Shown piece after piece: positions 16,583 to 25,106 of a stretch of DNA of 64,000 bases (position 1 is its first letter; the number at the start of each line of letters is the position of its first letter). The notes beneath the pieces were generated by a model. That model ran no database searches. It was not told where the DNA came from and was given only the letters and a program-made list of their open reading frames with translations. The position numbers were made by a program, and so were the translations under genes. Source of the stretch: Gymnodinialimonas ulvae (lineage in GTDB: Bacteria; Pseudomonadota; Alphaproteobacteria; Rhodobacterales; Rhodobacteraceae); the NCBI RefSeq assembly GCF_037543845.1, contig NZ_JBBIFX010000001.1, positions 248,001 through 312,000 of the forward strand, in the 5' to 3' direction.

Positions 16583-17020
16583 ATGTCCTATGCGCGTTCG
16601 ATCTTCTTAACCGTTTTGCTGATGGGCACGAGTTTCGGGGTCGCAGCGCAGCAAAACCCTGCAGTGAATAGGTTTTTCGGTTTTGAGGCCGTGTTGTTGC
16701 CACTTGCGATCAAATGGCAATGCGGCGGCGATCGCGAAAACGACTTGGCACAGCTCGACGCGATGGGTTCCGCGTATCCCGAAGATGCGGAAGGCGCAGG
16801 CCTTCCCGTGGCTATTGAGGCCATGCAGGGCGTCTCGGGCATTTCGGAATTGATCGAGCGGGAACTCACACCTGATCAGACAGAAATCCTCTGCGCGGGG
16901 GCACTTCCCCTGCACCTTGATTGGATGACGCCGGAGATCTGGTCCGCAGATTCCCACCTGATGGCAACAGAAATTGAGCAGATCTCGCGGAGCTTCGTTG
17001 AAATTGCGGGATCGTTATGA
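16583..17020 (+). CDS. secreted protein of unknown function inserted in the fab operon
   Basis: 145 residues. The N-terminal ~23 residues form a Sec signal peptide (RSIFLTVLLMGTSFGVAAQQ) with an AQA-like cleavage region. The mature part holds two Cys (KWQCGGD, ILCAGA), which could form one disulfide. Helical stretches include LDAMGSAYPEDAEG and GISELIERELTP. I do not recognise a family. It starts 9 bases after fabA and overlaps the next gene by 4 bases (ATGA), so it is coupled to the M50-like protease gene and read with the fab genes. Confidence 0.75.
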   Translation: MSYARSIFLTVLLMGTSFGVAAQQNPAVNRFFGFEAVLLPLAIKWQCGGDRENDLAQLDAMGSAYPEDAEGAGLPVAIEAMQGVSGISELIERELTPDQTEILCAGALPLHLDWMTPEIWSADSHLMATEIEQISRSFVEIAGSL

Positions 17021-17709
17021 GATCTGCGGGAACCTACCTCCGCGGCCACTGGCAACTCCTGGCGATCACGGCCATCGTCTTCGCCCTCTGGTCCACGCCC
17101 GTGGTCCTGCCGCTCAAATTCCTCGTCGTCTATTTCCACGAACTCTCCCACGCGCTGATGGCGATCCTGACTGGGGGCTCGGTCGAAAGCCTCTCGGTCA
17201 ACTTCCAGCAGGGTGGCGAGGTCTGGACCCGGGGCGGATCGCGGGTCTTGACGCTGACGGCGGGGTATCTCGGTTCGCTCCTGATTGGTGTTGCGCTTCT
17301 ACTTGTCGCCTTGCGTGGGCGGATGGACAAACTCGTGCTCGGTGGCATTGGAGGCGTGATGTTGCTGACGCTGCTTCTCTATGTGCGTGACATCCCCGCG
17401 CTTGTGATCTGCGGGCTGACGGGGGCCGCCCTGATCGCGGCGTCGCGCTATTTCAGCGCGCAGATCTGTGATCTGATCCTGCGGGTCATTGGCCTGAGCA
17501 GCCTGATCTACGTGCCCTACGATATCTGGGACGACACCATCCGCCGTTCATACCTGCGCTCGGATGCACGCATGTTGGCCGAGGAAATCGGCGGGACCAC
17601 CTTGATGTGGGGCGGGCTCTGGTTCGTCATCAGCCTTTGCGTCATCTTCTGGTGCCTTACCCGAGGGTTGGGCCGCGACAGCAATCTGCATTTCCGGACC
17701 CGTGGCTAA
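17017..17709 (+). CDS. M50B-like membrane metalloprotease homologue
   Basis: 230 residues, multi-pass membrane protein. A zinc-binding HExxH occurs as FHELSHALM at about residues 40-46, inside a membrane segment, the arrangement of M50 site-2-type peptidases. A second candidate metal-ligand region is YVPYDIWDD near residue 168. Hydrophobic segments lie at about 14-38, 88-104, 110-128, 132-146 and 190-210. This matches the M50B-like group, whose substrates are mostly unknown. It starts inside the stop of the secreted-protein gene, suggesting the two products work together. fabB follows after 83 bases. Confidence 0.8.
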   Translation: MRSAGTYLRGHWQLLAITAIVFALWSTPVVLPLKFLVVYFHELSHALMAILTGGSVESLSVNFQQGGEVWTRGGSRVLTLTAGYLGSLLIGVALLLVALRGRMDKLVLGGIGGVMLLTLLLYVRDIPALVICGLTGAALIAASRYFSAQICDLILRVIGLSSLIYVPYDIWDDTIRRSYLRSDARMLAEEIGGTTLMWGGLWFVISLCVIFWCLTRGLGRDSNLHFRTRG

Positions 17710-17792
17710 CGGGTTGCACCGCAGGGCGGCGCGGGCCTAGATACGGGCGCAAACGTCAAGGAGGTTTGCATGGGTCGCACCGGAGGTCTGCA

Positions 17793-19022
17793 ATGAAACG
17801 TGTCGTCGTGACGGGATTGGGGATCGTCTCACCCATCGGGAACAATGCCGAAGAGGTCGAGTCCAGCTTGCGCGCGGGCCGGTCCGGGATCGAGGCCTCG
17901 CCCGAGATGGCCGAGCATGGCTTCCGTAGCCAGATCGCCGGTACGCTCAAGATCGACACGTCCGAGCATGTCGACAAACGCGCGCTGCGGTTCATGGGGC
18001 CGGGCGCGGCCTATGCCCATATCGCGATGGGGCAGGCGATTGCCGATGCGGGCCTGAGTGAGGCGGATGTCGTGAACGAACGCACCGGCCTTGTGGCGGG
18101 CTCCGGCGGGCCGTCGACTTCTGCGATGTTCGCCGCCCATCAGACCGTACTCAAGACTGGCGCGACCAAGAGGATCGGGCCCTTCGCGGTGCCCAAGTGC
18201 ATGTCGTCCACGATCTCGGCCAACCTCGCGACGGCCTACAAGATCAAGGGGATCAACTATTCGATCACCTCGGCCTGTTCCACGAGCCTGCACTGTATCG
18301 GCAATGCGGCCGAGCAGATCATGATGGGCAAGCAGGACGTGATGTTCGCGGGCGGCGCGGAAGAACTCGACTGGACGCTGTCGTGCCTGTTCGACGCGAT
18401 GGGGGCGATGAGCTCCAAGTTCAACGACACGCCCGAGCGCGCCTCCCGCGCGTTCGATGCGGATCGCGATGGCTTTGTCATTGGCGGTGGCGGCGCAATC
18501 CTTGTGCTGGAAGAGATGGAGCGCGCCGTGGCGCGCGGCGCGAAGATCTACGCCGAAGTCACCGGCTTTGCGGCAACCTCGGACGGGCACGACATGGTCG
18601 CCCCCTCGGGTGAGGGCGGCGAGCGCGCCATGCGCCTGGCGCTGCAAACCCTGCCGGAGGATCGGAAGATCGGCTATATCAACGCCCACGGAACCTCTAC
18701 GCCCGTAGGCGATGTGGGCGAGGTCGAGGCCGTGCGCCGCGTGTTTGGCGACGGATCCACACCTCCTATTTCCTCGACAAAAAGCATGACAGGTCACGCG
18801 CAAGGGGCCGCGGGCGCGCTTGAAGCGGCGTTCTGCCTTCTGATGCTCGATGGTGATTTCATCACGCCGTCGATCAATGTCGAAACGCTCGATCCGGCGC
18901 TCAAGCCGGAAGAAATCGCAACGGCCTATGTCCAGAACGCGGGCCTTGACAGTGTGATGACCAATTCCTTCGGGTTCGGGGGCACCAACGGCTCCATGAT
19001 CCTGAGCCGGTTCGAGAAGTGA
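17793..19022 (+). CDS. fabB: 3-oxoacyl-ACP synthase I (KAS I)
   Basis: 409 residues from ATG 17793; a longer frame from 17607 reads through the preceding gene and is rejected. It condenses malonyl-ACP with acyl-ACP and, with FabA, makes unsaturated fatty acids. The active-site Cys is in SITSACSTSLHCIG (about residue 165). The two His are in NAHGTSTPVGD and SMTGHAQGAAGALE. The SFGFGGTNGSM tail is diagnostic. A GGAGGT Shine-Dalgarno lies 9 bases upstream. fabI follows 9 bases later, as in the usual rhodobacterial fabA-fabB-fabI cluster. Confidence 0.96.
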   Translation: MKRVVVTGLGIVSPIGNNAEEVESSLRAGRSGIEASPEMAEHGFRSQIAGTLKIDTSEHVDKRALRFMGPGAAYAHIAMGQAIADAGLSEADVVNERTGLVAGSGGPSTSAMFAAHQTVLKTGATKRIGPFAVPKCMSSTISANLATAYKIKGINYSITSACSTSLHCIGNAAEQIMMGKQDVMFAGGAEELDWTLSCLFDAMGAMSSKFNDTPERASRAFDADRDGFVIGGGGAILVLEEMERAVARGAKIYAEVTGFAATSDGHDMVAPSGEGGERAMRLALQTLPEDRKIGYINAHGTSTPVGDVGEVEAVRRVFGDGSTPPISSTKSMTGHAQGAAGALEAAFCLLMLDGDFITPSINVETLDPALKPEEIATAYVQNAGLDSVMTNSFGFGGTNGSMILSRFEK

Positions 19023-19031
19023 GGCTGCGAG

Positions 19032-19820
19032 ATGGCTGATTTGATGAAGGGCAAGCGCGGCCTTGTGATGGGCGTCGCCAATGATCGCTCGATCGCTTGG
19101 GGCATCGCCAAGGCGCTCCATGCGGAGGGCGCGGAATTGGCGTTTTCCTATCAGGGAGAGGCATTCGGCAAGCGGGTGGCGCCGCTCGCGGCCTCGCTCG
19201 ACAGCGACTTTCTCGTCGATGTGGACGTCAATGATGACGCCAGCATGGACGCCTGTTTCGCGGCCCTCAAAGACCGCTGGGGCAGTCTTGATTTCGTCGT
19301 CCACGCCATCGCCTATTCCGACAAGGGCGAACTGACCGGGCGGTTTACCAACACGACGCGCGCCAATTTCAAGAACTCGCTCACGATCAGCTGCTATTCC
19401 TTCATCGACGTCTCACGCCGCGCGGCGGAGTTGATGCCCCATGGCGGCACGCTTTTGACGCTGACGTATCAGGGCTCGAACCGGGTGACGCCGTTTTACA
19501 ACGTCATGGGAGTGGCCAAGGCGGCGCTTGAGGCGTCGGTGCGGTACCTGGCCAATGACCTCGGTCCGCAGGGCATCCGCGTGAATGCGATCTCGCCGGG
19601 CCCGATGAAAACGCTGGCTGGTGCCGCGATTGGCGGCGCGCGCAAGACGTTCAAGGCGACGGAGGCCAACGCGCCGCTGCGCTGCAACGCGACGCTTGAA
19701 GCGGTTGGCGGGACGGCGGTCTATCTGGCGTCGGATTACGGCGCTTGCACCACCGGCGAGATCGTGACCGTGGATGGCGGTTTCCATGTGTTGAGCATGC
19801 CGCAGCCCGAGAACCTCTGA
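19032..19820 (+). CDS. fabI: enoyl-ACP reductase (NADH)
   Basis: 262 residues of the short-chain dehydrogenase FabI family. It reduces trans-2-enoyl-ACP in the last step of each elongation round. The nucleotide-binding region is the FabI form GVANDRSIAWGIAKAL rather than the classical GxxxGxG. The catalytic Tyr and Lys are in YNVMGVAKAALEASVRYLA. The C-terminal block VNAISPGPMKTLA and EIVTVDGGFHVL fit the family. It closes the fab cluster. A dispersed hairpin element lies about 70 bases downstream and may end the transcript. Confidence 0.96.
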   Translation: MADLMKGKRGLVMGVANDRSIAWGIAKALHAEGAELAFSYQGEAFGKRVAPLAASLDSDFLVDVDVNDDASMDACFAALKDRWGSLDFVVHAIAYSDKGELTGRFTNTTRANFKNSLTISCYSFIDVSRRAAELMPHGGTLLTLTYQGSNRVTPFYNVMGVAKAALEASVRYLANDLGPQGIRVNAISPGPMKTLAGAAIGGARKTFKATEANAPLRCNATLEAVGGTAVYLASDYGACTTGEIVTVDGGFHVLSMPQPENL

Positions 19821-19892
19821 TCCGATTGCGCGCCTTCGGCGCAGGTTCATTTCCCGCGCGTCGGCGCTTGCGCGCCTTTGGCTTGGGGCGCA

Positions 19893-19969
19893 GGGGGCGC
19901 TCCCCCCTTACGCGACTTTCCCGTTGGAAAAGTCGCTGACCCCGGAGGTTTTTCTGGCAAGATGAAAGG
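19893..19969 (+). repeat. dispersed hairpin element, GATGAAAG-tail type (plus polarity)
   Basis: Order of parts: a GGGGGCGCTCCCCC-type palindrome, a hairpin GCGACTTTCC / GGAAAAGTCGC (one-base bulge), then CCCCGGAGG-TTTTTCTGGCAAGATGAAAG. The same order is seen at 44060-44135 and, inverted, at 33264-33318. It lies downstream of fabI and may act as its terminator. Confidence 0.7.
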
Positions 19970-20021
19970 CCGTTGCCGCGCTTTGCACGCCGTGTCAGGC
20001 TGATGCGCGGGAGGGCCGATG

Positions 20022-20714
20022 ATGGCGCAATTCGAGGTCTGTGTGTTCGATGCCTATGGCACATTGTTTGATGTCGCGGCGGCGGCGCGGTCTCTGGCCG
20101 AAGTGCCGGGGCGCGATGGTTTCGCGGCCGTTTGGCAGCAGGTGGCCGCCGATTGGCGTGCGAAACAGCTCGCCTATTCCTGGCTGCGCGCGGTGGCGCG
20201 GGATCATTGCGATTTCTGGCAGGTGACGCAGGACAGCCTGGATTGGGCGTTGGAGCGCTCGGGTCTCGGCGCGGATGCCGATTTGCGGGAGGCTTTGCTT
20301 GGCCTTTATTGGCAATTGGCGGCCTATCCGGAGGTCCCGTCCATGTTGGCGGCGCTCAAGCGCGGTGGTTTGCAAACGGCGATCCTGTCGAACGGGTCGC
20401 CCGAGATGTTGCAGGGGGCTGTGGACAGTGCCGGGATCGATGGCGATCTAGATGCGGTGTTGAGCGTAGAGAAGGTCGGCACCTTCAAGCCGGATGCGCG
20501 CGTCTATGACATGGTCGGCAAGCGGTTCGCATGCGCGCCGATTGAGGTGTTGTTCGTGTCGTCCAATGGCTGGGATGCGGCGTTTGCCGCGGCCTATGGG
20601 TTCGACACGTTGTGGGTGAACCGCGCGGGGGAGCCGGTGGACCGTTTGGGCGCGCAGCCCGGGCGGGTCGCGAGGGACCTGACCGGTGTGGCGCAGATTG
20701 CGGGAGTAGCGTGA
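20022..20714 (+). CDS. haloacid dehalogenase type II (HAD superfamily)
   Basis: 230 residues from ATG 20022 (a second ATG sits 3 bases earlier; GGGAGG serves either). HAD motif I is VFDAYGTLFD, with the nucleophile Asp at about residue 9. Motif II is SNGSPEM, motif III has Lys in VGTFKPDARVY, and motif IV is FVSSNGWDAAFAAAYG. This set is that of (S)-2-haloacid dehalogenases, which replace halogen by hydroxyl. The true substrate in this organism is unknown, and many members act on other small acids. The stop overlaps the next ATG by one base (TGATG), making the first of three coupled genes. Confidence 0.88.
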   Translation: MAQFEVCVFDAYGTLFDVAAAARSLAEVPGRDGFAAVWQQVAADWRAKQLAYSWLRAVARDHCDFWQVTQDSLDWALERSGLGADADLREALLGLYWQLAAYPEVPSMLAALKRGGLQTAILSNGSPEMLQGAVDSAGIDGDLDAVLSVEKVGTFKPDARVYDMVGKRFACAPIEVLFVSSNGWDAAFAAAYGFDTLWVNRAGEPVDRLGAQPGRVARDLTGVAQIAGVA

Positions 20715-21547
20715 TGGATTTTGTGACGGCAGCCGATGGCGTAAAGCTGGCCTATGATGACCAAGGGCAGGGGGCCGCGCTTTTGTGCTTGCCGGGGCTC
20801 ACGCGCAATATGGACGATTTTGAACCCGTGCTGGCCGCTTACAATGACCGCGCGCGGGTCATACGGATGGATTTTCGCGGGCGCGGTGCGTCGGATCATG
20901 CGGATTTTGCCACCTACACGCCGATGCAGGAAGCGCAGGATGTGGTCGTGCTTCTGGACCATCTCGGCCTCGACAAGGTTTGCATCCTTGGCACATCGCG
21001 CGGCGGATTGGTTGCGTTGATGCTGGCCGTGACGGCACGCGCGCGGTTGTCTGGGGTGATTTTCAACGACATCGGTCCCGACATCATGGGCGAGGGCCTA
21101 TCGGCGATCATGGATTACATCGGCAAACCGCCCGCCTTTGCCACGTTGGCGGAGGCGGCGACGGCCATGCCCGAAGCTTACGGGCGCGCGTTTCGCGACG
21201 TGCCTGCCGCGACCTGGGCCGATTTCGTGCGCCGGATCTGGCGCGAGGACGCGGAGGGGCTGCACCTGCGCTATGATCCGAAACTGCGCGATGCGGTCGC
21301 GCCCGCCTTCGCGCCTGATTTCAAGGCACCGGATTTGTGGCCGCTGTTCGACGCGCTGGACGGGCTGCCGCTCGGGCTGATCCGGGGCGCAAATTCCAAC
21401 CTCCTGGCGTGCGAGACGGCGTCCGAGATGCGGCGGCGGCGGCCCGATATGGCCTTTGTCGATCTGGCGGATCGCGGCCATGTGCCGTTCCTCGACGAGC
21501 CGGGCGCGCAGGCCGTGATCGACACAGTTCTGGACCAAATCGCATGA
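20714..21547 (+). CDS. alpha/beta hydrolase
   Basis: 277 residues with the alpha/beta-hydrolase fold. The nucleophile elbow is GTSRGG (Ser at about residue 95), the oxyanion region is CLPGLTRN, and the catalytic His is in DRGHVPF near residue 256. The lid region (about 120-200) is Ala/Trp-rich. Substrate cannot be read from the sequence; esters or lactones are typical. It is coupled upstream to the dehalogenase (1-base overlap) and downstream to threonine dehydratase (4-base overlap), so the three are one transcription and translation unit. Confidence 0.88.
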   Translation: MDFVTAADGVKLAYDDQGQGAALLCLPGLTRNMDDFEPVLAAYNDRARVIRMDFRGRGASDHADFATYTPMQEAQDVVVLLDHLGLDKVCILGTSRGGLVALMLAVTARARLSGVIFNDIGPDIMGEGLSAIMDYIGKPPAFATLAEAATAMPEAYGRAFRDVPAATWADFVRRIWREDAEGLHLRYDPKLRDAVAPAFAPDFKAPDLWPLFDALDGLPLGLIRGANSNLLACETASEMRRRRPDMAFVDLADRGHVPFLDEPGAQAVIDTVLDQIA

Positions 21548-22518
21548 CCGCTATCGCCGACATCGAAGCCGCAGCGCAACGTGGCAAGGGCATCGTGCGG
21601 CGCACGCCGTTGCTGTCGTCGCCTTTCCTCGACGAAATCGCGGGGCGGCGGGTGTTTCTGAAGGCTGAGGTGCTGCAACACACCGGTTCGTTCAAATTCC
21701 GCGGCGGCTGGTCGGCGCTCTCGGCGATGGAGCCGGAGCTGCGCACGCGCGGCGTCTTGGCGTTTTCGTCGGGTAACCATGCGCAGGGCGTGGCGCTTGC
21801 GGCGCGAATGCATGGCGTGCCAGCGGTGATCCTGATGCCCGGCGATGCGCCCGCGTTGAAGATCGACAACACCCGCGCGCTTGGTGCCGAGGTGGTGTTT
21901 TATGATCGCGCCGGTGGGGAAAGCCGCGAAGAGATCGGCGCAGCCCTGCGCGATGAGCGTGGGCTGACGCTGGTGAAACCCTTCGATGAACCGATGGTCA
22001 TCGCCGGGCAGGGGACCTGCGGCCTCGAAATCGCCGAACAGGCGGCAGAGGCTGGCGTGAGCGCGGCCACCGTGCTGACCTGCTGTGGCGGCGGCGGATT
22101 GACGGCGGGGATCGCGACTGCGCTGGCCGATCGCGCGCCGGGCATGGTGGTGCGCCCGGTCGAACCCGAGGGCTTCGATGATGTGGCCCGCTCGCTGGCA
22201 TCGGGGGAAATTGTGGCCAACACAGGCCCCGAGGTCGGCCTGTGCGATGCGATCATCACGCGCGCGCCGGGGCATATGACCTTCCCGATCATGGCCACGC
22301 ATTGCGGCCCGGGCATCGTCGTGACCGACGCGGAGGCGAAATCCGCCATGCGCCACGCCGCGAACTGCCTGAAACTGGTGGTGGAGCCGGGCGGTGCGGT
22401 GGCGCTGGCGGCGGCGCTATACCATGGCGCGGTGCTGGCCGATGGGCCGGTGATCGCGACGTTGTCGGGCGGAAACGTGGACGCGGCGCTTTACGCGCAG
22501 ATCCTTGCGGAGGCCTAA
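21544..22518 (+). CDS. threonine/serine dehydratase (PLP, fold type II)
   Basis: 324 residues. It belongs to the short threonine/serine dehydratase and serine racemase group, without the regulatory ACT domain of IlvA. The PLP Lys is in GSFKFRG (about residue 51). The glycine phosphate loop is CCGGGGLTAG, and SSGNHAQGVALAA and a C-terminal TLSGGNVD are also present. It would deaminate L-threonine or L-serine, or interconvert or deaminate hydroxyaspartate-like substrates. The stop codon overlaps that of the convergent MFS gene (shared CTAA). Confidence 0.88.
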   Translation: MTAIADIEAAAQRGKGIVRRTPLLSSPFLDEIAGRRVFLKAEVLQHTGSFKFRGGWSALSAMEPELRTRGVLAFSSGNHAQGVALAARMHGVPAVILMPGDAPALKIDNTRALGAEVVFYDRAGGESREEIGAALRDERGLTLVKPFDEPMVIAGQGTCGLEIAEQAAEAGVSAATVLTCCGGGGLTAGIATALADRAPGMVVRPVEPEGFDDVARSLASGEIVANTGPEVGLCDAIITRAPGHMTFPIMATHCGPGIVVTDAEAKSAMRHAANCLKLVVEPGGAVALAAALYHGAVLADGPVIATLSGGNVDAALYAQILAEA

Positions 22519-23732
22519 GCCGCGTCCTTGGCGGGCGCCAGGCCCCGGTGCGTGGTTGCAAAGATCGCAAACGCCAGCCCCATCAGGATCGCCGCCACAA
22601 GAAACGGCGCGCCGGGCAGGAACGGATCGGCGCCATCGCGGGTGAACCAGAAGAACGCCTGCGTCATCATCACCGGGCTCAGGATCATCGACAATGACGA
22701 GATCGAGGACAACACACCTTGCAATTCGCCCTGCTGGTCCGCGCCTGCCGCACGGCTCATGACCCCTTGCATCGCCGGGGCGACAAGCGCGCCGCAGGCC
22801 GAGATTGGTATCAGCACCCAAATCATCCAGGCCTGGCCGACAAGCCCATAAAGCACCAGGCACGCCGTGTTCAGGATCAGGCCGAAATAGACCGCCCGCA
22901 CCTCCCCCAACCGCGCCAGGACCGGGCGGATCAACCCACCCTGCACGATGGCAATCGACACCCCGTAAATGGCCAGCGAAAAGCCCACCATGCCGGTGCT
23001 CCACCCGAATGCGGCCTGCGTGTAATAGGCCCAGATTGCCGGATAGACGAAATTCGCGGTCTGGTAGGCCAACATCACGCACAGCAGAAACACGATACCC
23101 GGCAGTTTGCCGATCATGATCAACCCGCCGATCGGATTGGCGCGCAGGATCTGGAACGGGCGGCGGCGATCTTGCGGCAGGCTTTCGGGCAAAACGAAGT
23201 AGCCAAAGGCGAAATTCGCGGCGGCCAGGCAAGCGGCGGCGATGAACGGCGCGCGCGGATCAAGCCCGCCCAGAAGGCCGCCCACCAACGGGCCAAGGAT
23301 GAAGCCCATTCCGAACCCCGCCGAGATCAGGCCGAAGTTCTGCGCGCGTTTCTCGGGCGGTGAAATGTCGGCCATATAGGCCAGCCCGGTGGCATGGGTG
23401 CCCGCCGCGATGCCCGCGATGATGCGCCCGATCAACAACAGCCAGATCGTACCCGCAACGCTCATCACCATGTAATCCAACGCCAGAACCGCCATGGAAA
23501 TCAACAGGATAGGCCGCCGTCCAAAGCGGTCCGACAGGTTGCCAAGCGCGGGCGCACACAGAAATTGCATCACCGCATAGGCAAAGGACAGAACCCCGCC
23601 CCAGGCCGCCGCCTGTGCCAGCGTGCCGCCGCGCACCTCCGCGATCAGGTCCGGCATCACCGGCAGGATCAGGCCAATACCCATCGCGTCGATGGTGACA
23701 GTGATCAGGATGAAGAGGGTTGGAAGGCGCAT
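22515..23732 (-). CDS. MFS drug exporter, TCR/Tet family
   Basis: 405 residues with about 12 membrane segments. Features of TetA-like exporters: start LFILITVTIDAMGIGLILPVMPDL (motif D1 region), motif A as GNLSDRFGRRPILL between TM2 and TM3, and motif C-like GFGMGFILGPLVGG in TM5. It probably exports a small toxic compound by proton antiport; resistance to tetracycline itself cannot be inferred. No TetR-type regulator is adjacent, although a 20-bp palindrome lies in the promoter. The end overlaps the convergent dehydratase gene by 4 bases. Confidence 0.9.
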   Translation of the reverse strand: MRLPTLFILITVTIDAMGIGLILPVMPDLIAEVRGGTLAQAAAWGGVLSFAYAVMQFLCAPALGNLSDRFGRRPILLISMAVLALDYMVMSVAGTIWLLLIGRIIAGIAAGTHATGLAYMADISPPEKRAQNFGLISAGFGMGFILGPLVGGLLGGLDPRAPFIAAACLAAANFAFGYFVLPESLPQDRRRPFQILRANPIGGLIMIGKLPGIVFLLCVMLAYQTANFVYPAIWAYYTQAAFGWSTGMVGFSLAIYGVSIAIVQGGLIRPVLARLGEVRAVYFGLILNTACLVLYGLVGQAWMIWVLIPISACGALVAPAMQGVMSRAAGADQQGELQGVLSSISSLSMILSPVMMTQAFFWFTRDGADPFLPGAPFLVAAILMGLAFAIFATTHRGLAPAKDAA

Positions 23733-23750
23733 CGGGCTCTCGCGGGGGTC

Positions 23751-23770
23751 GTGTCAACTTAGATTGACAC
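23751..23770 (-). promoter_or_regulatory. operator-like palindrome in the MFS promoter
   Basis: Perfect inverted repeat GTGTCAA-N6-TTGACAC, 18 bases upstream of the MFS start codon. Size and spacing are typical of MarR- or TetR-type operators. The regulator is not encoded next door. Confidence 0.55.
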
Positions 23771-23801
23771 ACACGAGGCGGCAAGAGGCATTACACCGGC
23801 G

Positions 23802-25106
23802 CTAAAGCACCGCGCGGGCGGCGGCGGCAAAGGCGCGCGCCTCCTGCGGGGCTTGGCCCAGATCGGCCCCCTCGCGCAGCGCGACATCGGGATAGGCGCG
23901 CGCCACAAGATCGGGCAGGGCGGTGCCGCTGTCGATGGCCTCCCGCATCAGCCGTTTGATCTCCGCCTGCGCGGTCGGACGCCCCAGCGACGGGGCCAGC
24001 GCGAAAGACAGCGCTTCGGCATGCAGCGTGCCATGGCCTGCGTCGATCCGCGCCGCCATCACGGCGCGTTCCGGGGTCAGCGCGTCGAGCGTTTCGACCA
24101 TGAGGGCTGCGGACCGCGCCGCCGCCATCGCCAGCGGCGGCAGCGACAGCCATTCGGCAAACCACGCCGCACCGTCGCGCGCCTCGCCGTGGGGTTGGGA
24201 AAGAACGGCCAGTTGCGCAGGCGCGAAGCGGGCCAGCGCGACCAACACCGAAGCCGCCACCGGGTTCTGCTTCTGCGGCATGGTCGAAGAGCTCCCGGCA
24301 CCCGAGAGCCGCAGCTCGCCGATGTCGGATCGCGCGCCGGTCAACACATCCTGGCCAAGCTTTCCCGTGCATGAAGAAACATCCGCAAGCCATTGGGAAA
24401 GCTCAAGGATGCGGCTGCGATCTGTATGCCAGCTCGCGCCCGGATCGGCCAGGCCCAAGGCCTCCGCCAAGCCCGCACGCAGGGCTGCAGGGTCGTCACC
24501 CAACCGGCTCGATGTACCCGCCGCGCCGCTTAACGACACCGCCAGCACACGGCCGCGCAACGCCGCCAATCGCTCCAAAAGCCGCAACACCGGCCACCCC
24601 CATGCCGCCACCTGCGCCCCAAAACTCGACGGCACCGCCGCCTGCCCATAGGTCCGTGCGACTTGCGGCGTGTCGGCTTCCGCCTCGGCCAGGTCCGCCA
24701 ATCGGTCGAGCGCCGCCTTCAGCCGCCCCTCGATCAGCGACAGAACCTGCCGCATCCGCAGTATCAGGGCCGTGTCCTGAATATCCTGGCTCGTCGCGCC
24801 CCAATGTAGATATTGCCCATGTTCGGGCGCATCCAACGCTTTGCGAAACGCGGCGACAAGCTCCGGGATCACCACGCCATTGGCTCCGCCCAACCCGTCC
24901 GGATCGATCTGCACCTCCATCGCCGCGCGATGCAAAAACGCGCCCGAGACCTGCGGGATCCCCCCGGCCTCGCCCTGCAGCTTGGCAAGTGTCCCCAACA
25001 CCAACATCATCGCGCGCACCTCGGCCGTGTCGGTGAACAGCCGCGCCACCTCCCCATCGCCGAAAAGGTGCCGGTGCATGGCGCTGTCGAAGGGCGATAC
25101 ACTCAT
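23802..25106 (-). CDS. pcaB: 3-carboxy-cis,cis-muconate cycloisomerase
   Basis: 434 residues of the fumarase/aspartase superfamily, close to PcaB length. It converts 3-carboxymuconate to 4-carboxymuconolactone in the protocatechuate branch of the beta-ketoadipate pathway. The start ATG 25106 gives MSVSPFDSAMHRHLFGD, the usual N-terminus; a longer frame runs antiparallel through pcaD. Landmarks are HWGATSQDIQDTAL and the superfamily signature SSSTMPQKQNP with the catalytic Ser loop. It overlaps the end of pcaD by 4 bases. The other protocatechuate genes (pcaHGC) are not in the window. Confidence 0.92.
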   Translation of the reverse strand: MSVSPFDSAMHRHLFGDGEVARLFTDTAEVRAMMLVLGTLAKLQGEAGGIPQVSGAFLHRAAMEVQIDPDGLGGANGVVIPELVAAFRKALDAPEHGQYLHWGATSQDIQDTALILRMRQVLSLIEGRLKAALDRLADLAEAEADTPQVARTYGQAAVPSSFGAQVAAWGWPVLRLLERLAALRGRVLAVSLSGAAGTSSRLGDDPAALRAGLAEALGLADPGASWHTDRSRILELSQWLADVSSCTGKLGQDVLTGARSDIGELRLSGAGSSSTMPQKQNPVAASVLVALARFAPAQLAVLSQPHGEARDGAAWFAEWLSLPPLAMAAARSAALMVETLDALTPERAVMAARIDAGHGTLHAEALSFALAPSLGRPTAQAEIKRLMREAIDSGTALPDLVARAYPDVALREGADLGQAPQEARAFAAAARAVL

